Positions 9,303 to 18,191 of a stretch of 64,000 nt of DNA are shown here, piece by piece. Source of the DNA: CAIQQQ01 sp040399685 (GTDB lineage: Bacteria > Pseudomonadota > Alphaproteobacteria > Acetobacterales > Acetobacteraceae); assembly GCA_040399685.1 (NCBI GenBank), contig JBBART010000016.1, positions 1-64,000 of the forward strand, written 5' to 3'. A program made the position numbers and the translations under genes. The first letter of the stretch is position 1. Each line of letters starts with the position of its first letter. The notes below the pieces were generated by a model. That model was not told the DNA's origin and made no database searches. It was given only the letters and a program-made list of their open reading frames with translations.

Positions 9303-11066
9303 ATGGGCTCATACACTGCACCGCTGCGCGACATGCGTTTCGCACTAACGGAACTTTCTGACTTCAGGCGTCTTCAGGCGCTGCCCGGCTGTGAGGAATT
9401 GTCAGCCGAAACGATCGAGACCGTTTTGGAAGCAGCGGGCACATTCTGTGCGGAGGTGTTGTTTCCGCTCAATCGCTCCGGCGATGAGGAAGGCTGTTCG
9501 ATTGAGAACGGCGTTGTGCGCACGCCAAAGGGATTCCCCGCGGCCTATCGCGCCTTTCGCGAGGGCGGCTGGACGGCCCTGCATTGCGACCCGGCCTATG
9601 GCGGCCAGGGCCTGCCCAAGACCGTCAGCCTGTTGTTCGAGGAGATGATGTGCTCCGCGAACCTGTCGTTCGGCATGGTTCCGGGGCTGTCGCACGGCGC
9701 GTATTCGGCGCTGCACGCCCACGGCACCCAGGCGCAGCGCGATCTGTATCTGCCGAAACTTGTCGATGGAAGCTGGACCGGCACGATGTGCCTGACCGAG
9801 CCGCAATGTGGAACGGATCTTGGTATGATCCGCACCCAGGCGGCGCCTGAGGCGGATGGCAGCTATCGCATCACCGGCACCAAGATCTTCATCTCGGCTG
9901 GCTAGCATGATCTGGCCGAGAACATCATCCATCTGGTGCTGGCGCGGCTGCTGGATGCGCCATCCGGCAGCCGCGGCATCAGCTTGTTTGTCGTGCCGAA
10001 ATATCTGCCGGGCGGGAATCGCAACGCTGTTGCGTGTGGCTCGATCGAACACAAGATGGGCATCAAGGCGTCCCCTACCTGCGTGATGCATTTCGATGGC
10101 GCCACGGGGTGGCTGGTGGGCCAGCCGCATCGGGGACTGCCCGCCATGTTCACCATGATGAACGAGGCGCGGCTGTCGGTGGGTATCCAGGGGCTTGGGC
10201 TGGCCGAGGTCAGTTATCAGAACGCGGTGGCCTATGCGCGGGAGCGTCGCCAAGGGCGCGCTCTTGGCGGTGCGGTCGAGCCGGAGCAGGCGGCGGACAG
10301 CATTTTGGTGCATCCTGATGTGCGACGGATGCTGCTGACGATGCGGGCGTATATCGAAGGCTGCCGCGGGCTCGCGACGCTGGTGGCGCTGGAACAGGAT
10401 GTGTCGGTGCATCACGCCGATGCCGCCACGCGCCAGGAGGCCGATGATTCCGTGGCGTTGCTGACGCCGGTGATCAAGGCATTTTGCAGCGACATGGGGT
10501 GGGAGGTGACCTCCATCGGCATGCAGATTCTGGGTGGCCATGGCTATGTGCGCGAGTGGGGCCTGGAGCAATATGTGCGCGATGCACGGATTGCACAGAT
10601 CTATGAGGGCACCAACGGCATCCAGGCGCTCGATCTGGTCGGACGCAAGCTGCCAGCGCATACCGGGCGATATCTGCGGCGCTTCTTTCATCCTGTGCAG
10701 GACTGGATCGATGCGCATGCTGGGGATGCGGCTTTGGCCGAATTTGTCATGCCGCTTGCCAAGGCGTTCGGGCGCTTGCAGCAGGTCACGGCCGACATTG
10801 CCCGCGCTGGAGTGGCACATCCGTTCGAAGCGGGTGCGGCCGCCACCGATTATCTGCGGCTGTTCGGTCTGGTGGCGCTCGCTTTCGTTTGGGCAAAGAC
10901 GGCGGCCATTGCCTTGCCGCATGCTGAGACGGATGCTTTCTACAAGGCCAAGCTGATCACGGCCCGCTTCTTTATGCAGAAACTTCTGCCGCAAACGTCT
11001 GCTCTGACGAAAGCGATTTTGGCCGGTGGCAAAACCTTGCGGGATTTCGAGGATGCAGCTTTCTAA
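9303..11066 (+). pseudogene. Acyl-CoA dehydrogenase, interrupted by an in-frame TAG
   Basis: An acyl-CoA dehydrogenase of the long (about 590-residue) class related to DmdC/3-methylmercaptopropionyl-CoA dehydrogenase, third gene of the beta-oxidation operon. The frame starts at ATG 9303 and reads GTMCLTEPQCGTDLGMIRT and ITGTKIFISAG, then meets TAG at 9903-9905 (codon 201). It continues in the same frame with HDLAENIIHLVLARLLD through ILGGHGYVREWGLEQYVRDA and YEGTNGIQALDLVGRKL to TAA at 11064-11066. Homologues normally have Glu where the TAG falls (SAGEHDLAEN), so a single GAG to TAG change explains it. All catalytic regions are otherwise preserved, suggesting a recent lesion or a sequencing error. 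An independent re-initiation product from Met at about 10059 would lack the flavin-binding N-terminal half. Confidence 0.9.
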
Positions 11067-11072
11067 GTCCGG

Positions 11073-11765
11073 CTATCGGACCAGAACAATCGCCGTTCCC
11101 AGTGAAGAGCGCGCCGAGTTGGTGACGTGGGTGATTGCGGCGCGCCGTGCCGTGACGACGTCGCGTTGCTCGATGGCGGCCACCAGGGTGCCGATTTCCT
11201 GCACACTTTGGGCCTGGCGCTCAGGGCGCATCATGGACGGCGCCCGCAGGCTGGAGGTGCGCAGCACGAGGCGGCTGATGATGTCGAACGCGATGGCGTT
11301 TTCTGCGCCCGTGCAGATGCGATCGTAGAACGCTCGCTTTGCCGCGAGCATGCCTTCCAGCACGCCGGCGCGATAGGCGGCTTGCAGTCTCTGGCTTTCG
11401 GCCACCAGAAGCTGCACTTCGGCGTCGCTGGCCTTTTCGATGAACTGCTCAACGATCAGCGCTTCCAGCACCGCGCGGATGCGATAGACGTTTTCGGCTT
11501 CCTCCTGCGTGATGCAGGTAACAGTGAGGCTGCGGTTGCTGCCGTGCTCCAGAATGCCCTCCGCTTCCAACTCCCGCAGGGATTCACGGAGCGAGGTGCG
11601 GCTGATATCCAGTTGCGCACAGAGATCCTTCTCCACCAGTCTTGTGCCGGGCGCGAGCACGCCGGTTTCGATGGCGTTGCGGATGGCAGCGATGATCTTG
11701 TTGCGCAGCGGCGCCGGCTGCTGTCGCAACGGCGCCAGGCGTGCTGGTTCCAGCGACATGCTCAC
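11073..11765 (-). CDS. GntR family regulator, FCD subfamily
   Basis: Transcriptional regulator of 230 residues. The N-terminal winged helix (about residues 20-85) includes TGVLAPGTRLVEKDLCAQLD, ISRTSLRESLRELEAEGILE and a wing with NRSLTV. The C-terminal part is an all-helical FCD effector domain (YRIRAVLEALIVEQFIEKA), which usually binds an organic acid through a metal. It overlaps ubiX by 4 bases as the last gene of the minus-strand UbiD operon, so it probably controls that operon in response to the substrate or its product. It is convergent with the acyl-CoA dehydrogenase, only 6 bases apart. Confidence 0.9.
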   Translation of the reverse strand: MSMSLEPARLAPLRQQPAPLRNKIIAAIRNAIETGVLAPGTRLVEKDLCAQLDISRTSLRESLRELEAEGILEHGSNRSLTVTCITQEEAENVYRIRAVLEALIVEQFIEKASDAEVQLLVAESQRLQAAYRAGVLEGMLAAKRAFYDRICTGAENAIAFDIISRLVLRTSSLRAPSMMRPERQAQSVQEIGTLVAAIEQRDVVTARRAAITHVTNSARSSLGTAIVLVR

Positions 11766-12367
11766 ATTCCTTCAACGCGCGGCTCAGCCGAGGTCTCGGC
11801 TGGCGTATCTTTCCACCGCTTTAGCAGCGGCAGGGATATATCGAACAGATCCAAAGCGCGCGCCACGGTCTGGTTGACGATATCATCGATCGTGACGGGG
11901 CGGCTGTAGAACGCCGGCACCGGTGGCATGAGGATGGCGCCGTTGCGGGTGGCCTGGTCCATCAGCGCGATATGCCCGGCATGCAGCGGCGTTTCGCGGA
12001 ACAGCAGCACCAAGCGGCGGCGTTCCTTCAGGCACACATCGGCGGCGCGCACCACAAGCTCGGCGTTGTAGCAATGCGCGATGCCGCTGAGGGTTTTCAC
12101 TGAACACGGTGCCACCAACATGCCAATCGTGCGAAACGAACCGGACGAGATCGACGCGCCGATGTCGCGGTGGCTGTGCACGTGGTCGGCCAGTCCGCGA
12201 ATATCGGCGGCGGTCATATCCATCTCCTCGGCCGCGGTTTGCGCAGCGGCGGGGGTGAGGATGAGATGGGTTTCCACGTCCGCCACATCACGCAGCAATT
12301 CGAGGGCGCGCACGCCGTAGATGACGCCGGAGGCGCCAGTGATGGCGATGATGAGCCTGCGCGTCAT
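11762..12367 (-). CDS. ubiX: UbiX-type flavin prenyltransferase
   Basis: Flavin prenyltransferase that makes prenylated FMN, the cofactor of UbiD-family decarboxylases. From ATG 12367 the protein has 201 residues, starting MTRRLIIAITGASGVIYGVR with the FMN-binding loop, and includes VAPCSVKTLSGIAHCYNAEL and LVLLFRETPLHAGHI, both conserved in UbiX/Pad1. The frame is open further upstream but only within the preceding gene; ATG 12367 overlaps the TIGR02444-like stop by 4 bases (ATGA). Being in one operon with a UbiD homologue (16379-18016) indicates a dedicated cofactor supply for that enzyme rather than, or as well as, ubiquinone synthesis. Confidence 0.95.
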   Translation of the reverse strand: MTRRLIIAITGASGVIYGVRALELLRDVADVETHLILTPAAAQTAAEEMDMTAADIRGLADHVHSHRDIGASISSGSFRTIGMLVAPCSVKTLSGIAHCYNAELVVRAADVCLKERRRLVLLFRETPLHAGHIALMDQATRNGAILMPPVPAFYSRPVTIDDIVNQTVARALDLFDISLPLLKRWKDTPAETSAEPRVEGM

Positions 12368-12882
12368 GAGATCTCCGTGATGGACTGGCTGGCGCGGGCG
12401 ATAGCGCTGAGATGGGCGAATGCCTCGGCATCGGCGATGGCGCCGGTGCTGGTGGTGAACATCGTCGCAAGATTGGCATCGGCGGTGGCTGACCCAGAGC
12501 GGTCGTGCCATCGGGCGGATTGCTGTTCCAGGCTGGCGAGTTGCAGTTTCTCGCTCTCCAGCTCTGCACGCTTTACTGTCGCGCGCAGGACCTCGGTGGC
12601 TGGAGAAGGGGCCGGTGCCGGGCCTGTTTTCAGGCGTTGGCGCACGGTGCGCAAGGCCTGAACGACCTCGCGATGCCAGTCCGCCACCGATGCGCTGGCC
12701 TCGGCCGCATGGGCCGGAGACAGCGCCATGCCGTTGCTGGCTGTCCAGGCGGCGAACAGCAGCAATGGCACGTCGATATCATGGCGTTCCTGAAGCGCCA
12801 GGCACGCAGCGGCAACGCCGTCACATCCATAGATGCGCACGGCGAAGTCCCACAGCGTGGCGGAGGGCTCAGTGCTGGACAA
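12364..12882 (-). CDS. TIGR02444 (DUF2390)-like protein
   Basis: A conserved protein of unknown function. After the start the sequence reads ATLWDFAVRIYGCDGVAAAC, then LALQERHDIDVPLLLFAAW, the hallmark of the TIGR02444/DUF2390 family. The C-terminal half is Ala-rich and helical with a charged segment ATVKRAELESEKLQLASLEQQ, perhaps a coiled coil. No ATG fits; I chose TTG 12882 because GAGAG lies just upstream and it begins close to the conserved domain, giving 172 residues and a 14-base overlap with the hydrolase. The start is uncertain. A link between this family and UbiD/UbiX is not known to me, so its place in this operon is of interest. Confidence 0.7.
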   Translation of the reverse strand: MSSTEPSATLWDFAVRIYGCDGVAAACLALQERHDIDVPLLLFAAWTASNGMALSPAHAAEASASVADWHREVVQALRTVRQRLKTGPAPAPSPATEVLRATVKRAELESEKLQLASLEQQSARWHDRSGSATADANLATMFTTSTGAIADAEAFAHLSAIARASQSITEIS

Positions 12883-13717
12883 CGATCTCTCGGAGCATGG
12901 TGGCCACGGTGGCCGGGCATTCGAGGACGGTGAAATGGCGCACATCCGGCAGGACATGCAGGGTGGCGCCGCAGATCTCGCGGGCCAGCAACTCGGCCAT
13001 CGCAACAGGTGTTGCGTAATCATGCTCGCCCACGATCACGGCGGTTGGCACGGTGATGCCGGCAAGGTGGGCGTGGTTGTCGCCATGGCCGAGCATGCGG
13101 CAGGTGTGTTCGTAGCAGGCGGGGTTGTTGGCGAGGAACACGGCAACGGCCTGGCGCAGGCTTTCACCGTTGGCCTCGCGGAAGGCCGGGCTGACCCAGC
13201 GGGTGAGTTGGAATTCCAGCAGCACCGTCATGCCATGGGCCAACGCCTTTTGGGCGCGTTCTTCCCAGGCGGCCGGCGCATCGGGGCCATAGCCGGCGGT
13301 GGTGTCGATCAGGCCCAGCCCATCGAGCCGGGCTGCGTGCCGGCCGGCGAAGGCCAGTGCCACGCAGCCGCCCATGGAAGCGCCGGCAACGCTGGCCGAG
13401 GCCCAGCCGACATGGTCCATCAGGTCAGCCAGATCGTCGGCGAACTGGTCCAGGCTGTACGGATTGGTGTCCTGCGCCGAGGCGCCGTGGCCGCGACAGT
13501 CATAGACCAGCACATCGCCCGAGGGTAGCAGGGTGTCGATCATGTCGTCCCACAGGCCGCTGGACATCGCCAGCGCGTGCACCAGCACAAGCCGGCCGGT
13601 GCCGGTGCCGCGACGCAGCCGATAGGCGAGGTTGATGCCGTCGCGGGTGATGGCAACGCCGGTGGTGTCTTGCAAGGTGTCAGTCTCCAGAACGATGGTT
13701 GCGTCAGATGCCGTCAT
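12869..13717 (-). CDS. Alpha/beta hydrolase (enol-lactonase-like)
   Basis: A 282-residue alpha/beta hydrolase. The order is LVLVHALAMSSGLWDDMI (oxyanion region, with HA in place of HG), YDCRGHGASAQ, the nucleophile elbow GASMGGCVALAF, VGEHDYATPV with the catalytic Asp and VRHFTVLECP with the catalytic His. The pattern resembles 3-oxoadipate enol-lactonases (PcaD/CatD) and related esterases, which would suit aromatic catabolism, but the exact substrate cannot be read. I chose ATG 13717, which overlaps the permease stop by 14 bases; an upstream Met at 13771 lies deeper in the permease gene. Confidence 0.88.
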   Translation of the reverse strand: MTASDATIVLETDTLQDTTGVAITRDGINLAYRLRRGTGTGRLVLVHALAMSSGLWDDMIDTLLPSGDVLVYDCRGHGASAQDTNPYSLDQFADDLADLMDHVGWASASVAGASMGGCVALAFAGRHAARLDGLGLIDTTAGYGPDAPAAWEERAQKALAHGMTVLLEFQLTRWVSPAFREANGESLRQAVAVFLANNPACYEHTCRMLGHGDNHAHLAGITVPTAVIVGEHDYATPVAMAELLAREICGATLHVLPDVRHFTVLECPATVATMLREIVVQH

Positions 13718-14510
13718 GGCCGGTGATCTCGGTTTGCCACGGCGCCACGCGGCGTTCGATGTATTCGACAAGATTGGTGAGCAGGACGGCCAGGATCATG
13801 ATCAGGATGATCGGCACGAACATCTCGGCGGTGCGAAACGCGTTGGCCGAACTCATGATCACGCCGCCCAGGCCGGAGATGGCGGTGAGGAATTCGGCGA
13901 TCACCATGGCAATCACGGCCTTGCCCACGCCCAACCGCAGCCCGGCCATGATGTAGGGCAGCACAGCCGGCAGCACGATCTGGCGCATGATGGTGGGTTG
14001 CGAGGCGCAGAAAGCGGTGCCCACTTCCACCAGTGTTTTTGGAACGGCGCGCACGCCGGCCCAACTGTTGATGCAGATGGGAAAGAAGGTGAGCAGGAAA
14101 ATGATCACCATTTTCACGGTGAAGCCGAGTCCGAACCACAGCAGCAACAGTGGGACCAGGGCGATCAAAGGTGTGGAATAGCCGGCTGTGATGTAAATGC
14201 CGAACGCTGCCTGCAACACCCGGTAGCGGCCGAGCAGAAGCCCTGCGGGAATGCCGAGCACCGCCGCCAGCACATAGCCTGCGAGGAAGGGTTGGGCACT
14301 TTCCCACAAGGCTGCCGGCAGTCGCCCGTTCAACGTCATTTTCCACGCCGCCGCCAGGATGGCGCTGGGGTAGGAGGCGAAAAGCGGGTCGATCCAGGGC
14401 CGCATGGCCTGCCAGGCGCCGAGGAAAATACACACCGACAGCGTGGTGATGGCCCAATCCGGCATCCGCCAGCGTGGGCGTTCCGGTGTGTGTGTGTTCG
14501 GGAGCGTCAT
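13704..14510 (-). CDS. ABC transporter permease, SsuC/TauC/NitT type
   Basis: Integral membrane subunit (268 residues, about six membrane segments) of a BPD_transp_1 family importer. The coupling-loop region is VEVGTAFCASQPTIMRQIVL followed by PAVLPYIMAGLRLGVGKAV. It sits between the ATPase (stop-to-start gap 9 bases) and the hydrolase. It is closely similar to the permease at 42081-42914, with shared blocks such as FGIYITAGYSTPLIALVPLL against FGIYVTAGYAMPLVALVPLL. By family it could carry sulfonates, nitrate, taurine or aromatic acids; context with UbiD favours an organic acid. Confidence 0.93.
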   Translation of the reverse strand: MTLPNTHTPERPRWRMPDWAITTLSVCIFLGAWQAMRPWIDPLFASYPSAILAAAWKMTLNGRLPAALWESAQPFLAGYVLAAVLGIPAGLLLGRYRVLQAAFGIYITAGYSTPLIALVPLLLLWFGLGFTVKMVIIFLLTFFPICINSWAGVRAVPKTLVEVGTAFCASQPTIMRQIVLPAVLPYIMAGLRLGVGKAVIAMVIAEFLTAISGLGGVIMSSANAFRTAEMFVPIILIMILAVLLTNLVEYIERRVAPWQTEITGHDGI

Positions 14511-14519
14511 GGTGGGTCC

Positions 14520-15308
14520 TTAGGCGACGTGCGGGGCAGGGGTTGCGTCGTGCAACGCGCCCCAGATGACAGCGCGCTTGGTCATGAACTCGGCAGACGC
14601 GATGATGGCGCGCACGTCCTGCCGGGGGCGGGGGATCTTCACGTCGATGATTTCGCGCACCCGGCCCGCGGCCATCACCACCACGCGGTCGGCCAGCAGA
14701 ACGGCTTCATCGAGATCGTGCGTCACGAAGATGATGGTTTTGCGGGTGCGTTCATGGATGGCCAGCACCTCCATCTGCAATGTCTCGCGCGTTTGGCTGT
14801 CCAATGCGCCGAACGGCTCGTCCATCAGCAGCACTTCCGGGTCGATCGCCAGCGCCCGGGCGATGCCGATGCGCTGGCGCATGCCGCCGGAGAGCTGGTG
14901 CGGCCGGCGGTCCTTGGCGTGGCGCAGGCCGACCAGATCGAGGTAACGCAGCGTTGTCTCCTCCAGTGCCGAAGTGGCAACGCCTTTGGCGGTGAGAGCG
15001 AACTTGATGTTGTCGCCTGCGGTTTTCCACGGCAGCAGCTCGGCGTGCTGGAACACCATGCCGCGGTCATGCCCACAGCCCACAACGCGCTTGCCGCCGA
15101 CGGTCACGGAGCCCTGGCTGGCGTGTTCCAGCCCCATAATCACGCGCAAGGCGGTGGTTTTGCCGCAGCCGGAGGGGCCTGCGAGGGCCACGATCTCGCC
15201 CTGCTCGATGTCGAACGACACGTCCGACAAGGCCTGGATCACCTGGTTGGCGCCGCCCACCTTGACGGTGAACTGCTTGGACAGATTGCGGAGTTGCACA
15301 TGCGCCAT
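14520..15308 (-). CDS. ABC transporter ATP-binding protein, SsuB/TauB type
   Basis: Nucleotide-binding subunit, 262 residues. Walker A GPSGCGKTT, Q-loop region VFQHAELLPWKTAGDN, signature LSGGMRQRIGIARALAIDP, Walker B VLLMDEPFGALD and the switch His in FVTHDLDEAVLLADR are all present. It lies 9 bases from both the binding protein and the permease and completes a three-part importer with them. Confidence 0.95.
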   Translation of the reverse strand: MAHVQLRNLSKQFTVKVGGANQVIQALSDVSFDIEQGEIVALAGPSGCGKTTALRVIMGLEHASQGSVTVGGKRVVGCGHDRGMVFQHAELLPWKTAGDNIKFALTAKGVATSALEETTLRYLDLVGLRHAKDRRPHQLSGGMRQRIGIARALAIDPEVLLMDEPFGALDSQTRETLQMEVLAIHERTRKTIIFVTHDLDEAVLLADRVVVMAAGRVREIIDVKIPRPRQDVRAIIASAEFMTKRAVIWGALHDATPAPHVA

Positions 15309-15317
15309 GGTGCGACC

Positions 15318-16289
15318 TTACGGCTTCATCAGTTTGAGGGCGGCCTGGCGTGGTGCGTCGTCGATAAACTGGGCCACGTCGAGATTGGCATCGATGGTGT
15401 CGTTCTTGGCCAGGACTGCTTCGATCCATTGCAGCTTAGCGGCAGGAATGGCGAGGTTGGGGTCGATATTTTTCTGGGTCGTGGCTTCATCGAAGATGAA
15501 TTCGGCGCTGTTGTCCTCGGGCGACAATTTCGCGGCGCTGCGTGACAGGGCCACCGTCTCGTCGCGGTGGCTCATGGCATAGCCGGTGCCTTCGATGTTG
15601 GCGGCGAGGAACCGCACCAGGGCATCGCGTCGGGTGGCCAGGATTTTGTCGGTGGTGACGATGCAGTTGCGCGCGAAATTGGGCGCCATCGCGTTGGCGC
15701 GGGCAATGATGTTGAAGCCGCGTTTTTGGGCTTCAGGCTCGAACTCGCTCGACGTTGCCGTGGCCTTGACCACGCCGGCCAGCAGCGAGCGGAAACGGTC
15801 AGAGCCGCCGCCGGCATTGGCGAACACCACCTGGTTGGGCTTCAGTCCGGCTTGATCCAGTGCCACGCGGGTAAACAGATCGGGCATCGATCCGGGGCCG
15901 GAGACCCCGACACTCTGGCCCTTGAGGTCGGCGACGGTTTTGATCTCGGGTGCGGCATACAGCGTGTATGTTGCGCCGGGCCAGTTGCAGCCGACGAACT
16001 TCAGTTTCGCACCACGGGACATGGCGGTCAGCGAGACGCTGGGCGAGGTGGTGAACGCGTCCAGATCACCTGCGATCAGGGCCTTGACCGGGGTGGTGCT
16101 GCTGGCGAATTCCAGCATCTCGATATTGAGCCCGTATTTGGGGCCGAACTTGGCCGGCATGAACAGGATGCCGGCATCGCCCTTTGCCTCGACCACGCCG
16201 AAGCGGAATTTCTCAGCCGCAGTCGCAGGCCCAACAGCGGCAACGACGACGCCGACGGTCATCAAAAGCCGAGACATAAGGCGGGTCAT
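15318..16289 (-). CDS. ABC transporter substrate-binding protein, SsuA/NMT1 type
   Basis: Periplasmic binding protein of 323 residues from ATG 16289, which is preceded by GGGGA and begins a Sec signal peptide (MTRLMSRLLMTVGVVVAAVG, then cleavage near ATAAEK). Upstream in-frame starts at 16307 and 16346 would lengthen the leader and are less likely. Mature features include the ligand-cleft segments FASSTTPVKALIAGDLDAF and VGVSGPGSMPDLFTRVALDQ. It is a paralogue of the protein at 40312-41286. It sits directly downstream of the UbiD gene, so its ligand is probably the acid that UbiD decarboxylates. Confidence 0.92.
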   Translation of the reverse strand: MTRLMSRLLMTVGVVVAAVGPATAAEKFRFGVVEAKGDAGILFMPAKFGPKYGLNIEMLEFASSTTPVKALIAGDLDAFTTSPSVSLTAMSRGAKLKFVGCNWPGATYTLYAAPEIKTVADLKGQSVGVSGPGSMPDLFTRVALDQAGLKPNQVVFANAGGGSDRFRSLLAGVVKATATSSEFEPEAQKRGFNIIARANAMAPNFARNCIVTTDKILATRRDALVRFLAANIEGTGYAMSHRDETVALSRSAAKLSPEDNSAEFIFDEATTQKNIDPNLAIPAAKLQWIEAVLAKNDTIDANLDVAQFIDDAPRQAALKLMKP

Positions 16290-16378
16290 CTTGTTTTTCC
16301 CCAGCATTGGCTTCCCGCTTATTACAAGTGACGGGTGTTCAGGCATTGTCAGTCACGCACGGGCGCAGGCCAAGCGTT

Positions 16379-18016
16379 TCAGCGTTTCTTATCCTCGATG
16401 TCACGCACCGGCGTTTCCGGCTTGATGCCGGCGTGACGCCGCTTGAAGGTGTTTTCGCCGGTTTCGCGCCAGTCGCCCTTGGTGGCCGCATCGGCGAAAC
16501 CGCTCCAGGAATCGGCCCAGTCACCCAGGGAGTAGCCGTGCCAGGGTGGCTGCGGCGACAGGCTGGGAAGTTGTAGTTCTTCCCAGATCTCGCGGGCGCG
16601 AACCATGTATTCCTTGGCCGGAAGGGCGAGTGGCGGGGCCGGATGCTTGAGCGTGGCATCGATCATCAGCGTGCCCTCGGCGGCCTTATTGCCGGATTTC
16701 GGGCCGTGGCCGCCCGCGCGGAACGGCGTGACGTGCAGGTCGTCCACCATGCTGGCGCGATACGCCAGCGACCAGAACACGGCATCCGCGTTGCGGGCAT
16801 CGATGTCGTCGGACACGGCGATGACAATCTTGCCGCATTGGGCCTGTAGGTTTGCCGCCCCCTGCATGCCGCGCCAGATTTCGCTTTGCGGGGCCGAGCG
16901 GTCGAACTGCAGGAAAATGACGGGGCGCAGATTGGTCAACGCTTCGTGCATCACCACCTTCTTGATGCCCTTGATATTCAGGGCGGTCTTGAGATGTTCA
17001 AAGAACAGCGGTTCATACGCCACGCGCTTGAGCACGCTTGATTCGCTCGGCGTCACCTGGCTGACGATAGAGACGAACACCGCCTTGCGCTTGCGGGTGA
17101 TGGCCGTCACCTGGAAGGACATGTTGTAGTCCTCCAGCGCCACATGGCCGTGGCTTTCGCCGAACGGGCCTTCCGGCTCCAGCAATTCGGTGTCGATCAG
17201 TCCCTCGATGACAATCTCGGCATCCGCGGGGACTTCGAGGTCGATGGTCTTGCACTTCACAACGCGGATGGCAGCGCCGATCAGGCCGCCGGCCACGCCC
17301 AGCTCGTCTTCGTCGATATCAAGCTTTTGCGGCCCGGTGAACAGCACGGCGGGGGCGCAGCCGATGACGATGGCGCACGGCATCTTCTCGCCGCGCTTCT
17401 GGTATTTCAACCAATGCTGATAACCGCCGGCCCCACTCAGCCGGCTGGCCATGCGCACACCCATCCGGTCCTGCGCCTTCAGCGCCGCCCGGTAGGTGCC
17501 CATGTTGCGGATGCCGTTTTCCGGGTCACGCGTCACGCACAAGGTGGCCGTCAGATACGGTGCGCTGTCGAAGCCGGGGGTGGAGATGGGCACGGGCAAG
17601 GTGGCAAGGCCGCCGCCCGGCTCGGTCAGTTGGTCGCCGGTCAGCACCACTTCCTGGCACGGCGCATCCGTGACGAGCACCGGCGGAATGGGGTTGGCCA
17701 TGCCGCGAACCCAGACATCGCCGATCTTGTCTTCATCGATACCGAGGCCCACGGCGTAGATGGCCGGGGAGGCCGCCAGCACGTTCACCGCCACCGAGAT
17801 GTCGTATCGCTCGCCCTTGGCGCCGCGCACATCGGTGAACAGGAAGCCGCGGCGTTGGCTTTCAAGCAATCCGCCCTGGAACTGCCAGCGCGCGAGGGGG
17901 TGGAGTTCGGTGTCCTTGCAGATCGGCCGGTCGATGCGGACCAGCAGGCCCTGCGCTTCCAGGCGGGCCAAATGCTCTTGCAGATCCAGCGGCGCCGAGG
18001 TGACGGGCGTATCCAT
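16379..18016 (-). CDS. UbiD family decarboxylase
   Basis: Prenyl-FMN-dependent reversible decarboxylase, 545 residues. The N-terminal part has VAVNVLAASPAIYAVGLG. The cofactor and metal segment is IRNMGTYRA, and the catalytic acidic motif is EGPFGESHGHVALEDY, where the first and second Glu of EGPFGE correspond to the conserved UbiD pair. YEPLFFEHLKTALNIKGIKK and ISDD-like VIAVSDDIDARNADAVFW also match the family. It heads an eight-gene minus-strand operon with an importer and ubiX. An operon with uptake genes argues against the ubiquinone pathway enzyme and for a catabolic role on an alpha,beta-unsaturated, phenolic or furan-type acid; the substrate itself is not readable. Confidence 0.94.
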   Translation of the reverse strand: MDTPVTSAPLDLQEHLARLEAQGLLVRIDRPICKDTELHPLARWQFQGGLLESQRRGFLFTDVRGAKGERYDISVAVNVLAASPAIYAVGLGIDEDKIGDVWVRGMANPIPPVLVTDAPCQEVVLTGDQLTEPGGGLATLPVPISTPGFDSAPYLTATLCVTRDPENGIRNMGTYRAALKAQDRMGVRMASRLSGAGGYQHWLKYQKRGEKMPCAIVIGCAPAVLFTGPQKLDIDEDELGVAGGLIGAAIRVVKCKTIDLEVPADAEIVIEGLIDTELLEPEGPFGESHGHVALEDYNMSFQVTAITRKRKAVFVSIVSQVTPSESSVLKRVAYEPLFFEHLKTALNIKGIKKVVMHEALTNLRPVIFLQFDRSAPQSEIWRGMQGAANLQAQCGKIVIAVSDDIDARNADAVFWSLAYRASMVDDLHVTPFRAGGHGPKSGNKAAEGTLMIDATLKHPAPPLALPAKEYMVRAREIWEELQLPSLSPQPPWHGYSLGDWADSWSGFADAATKGDWRETGENTFKRRHAGIKPETPVRDIEDKKR

Positions 18017-18097
18017 GCATCCCCTTTCTGCTGGGCACCTTAAGGTGGCGCCCGGCGATTTTTGCGGACCACATGCGTGTCCGAATTCCCATTGCTC

Positions 18098-18112
18098 GTC
18101 ATACTGTCATAC
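18098..18112. promoter_or_regulatory. Direct repeat in the divergent UbiD/CoxL promoter region
   Basis: Between the divergent UbiD and CoxL-type genes (18017-18191) the heptamer GTCATAC occurs twice, 8 bases apart (18098-18104 and 18106-18112). Each has the GT-N3-AC core expected of FadR-type GntR operators, though the outer bases do not match fully. With a GntR/FCD regulator encoded in the UbiD operon, this is a reasonable operator candidate controlling one or both transcripts. Confidence 0.35.
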
Positions 18113-18191
18113 ACTAATACGAACTTCAAGAGCGCGAGCGATGGGCCGGCATCACGGCGCATCCAAGAATGCGACAGGGGAGGAATTTCGG

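Noticed and set aside
13632..15545. Plus-strand open frame of 637 codons
   Set aside because: Antisense to an intact ABC permease and ATPase; composition and lack of motifs indicate a shadow frame.
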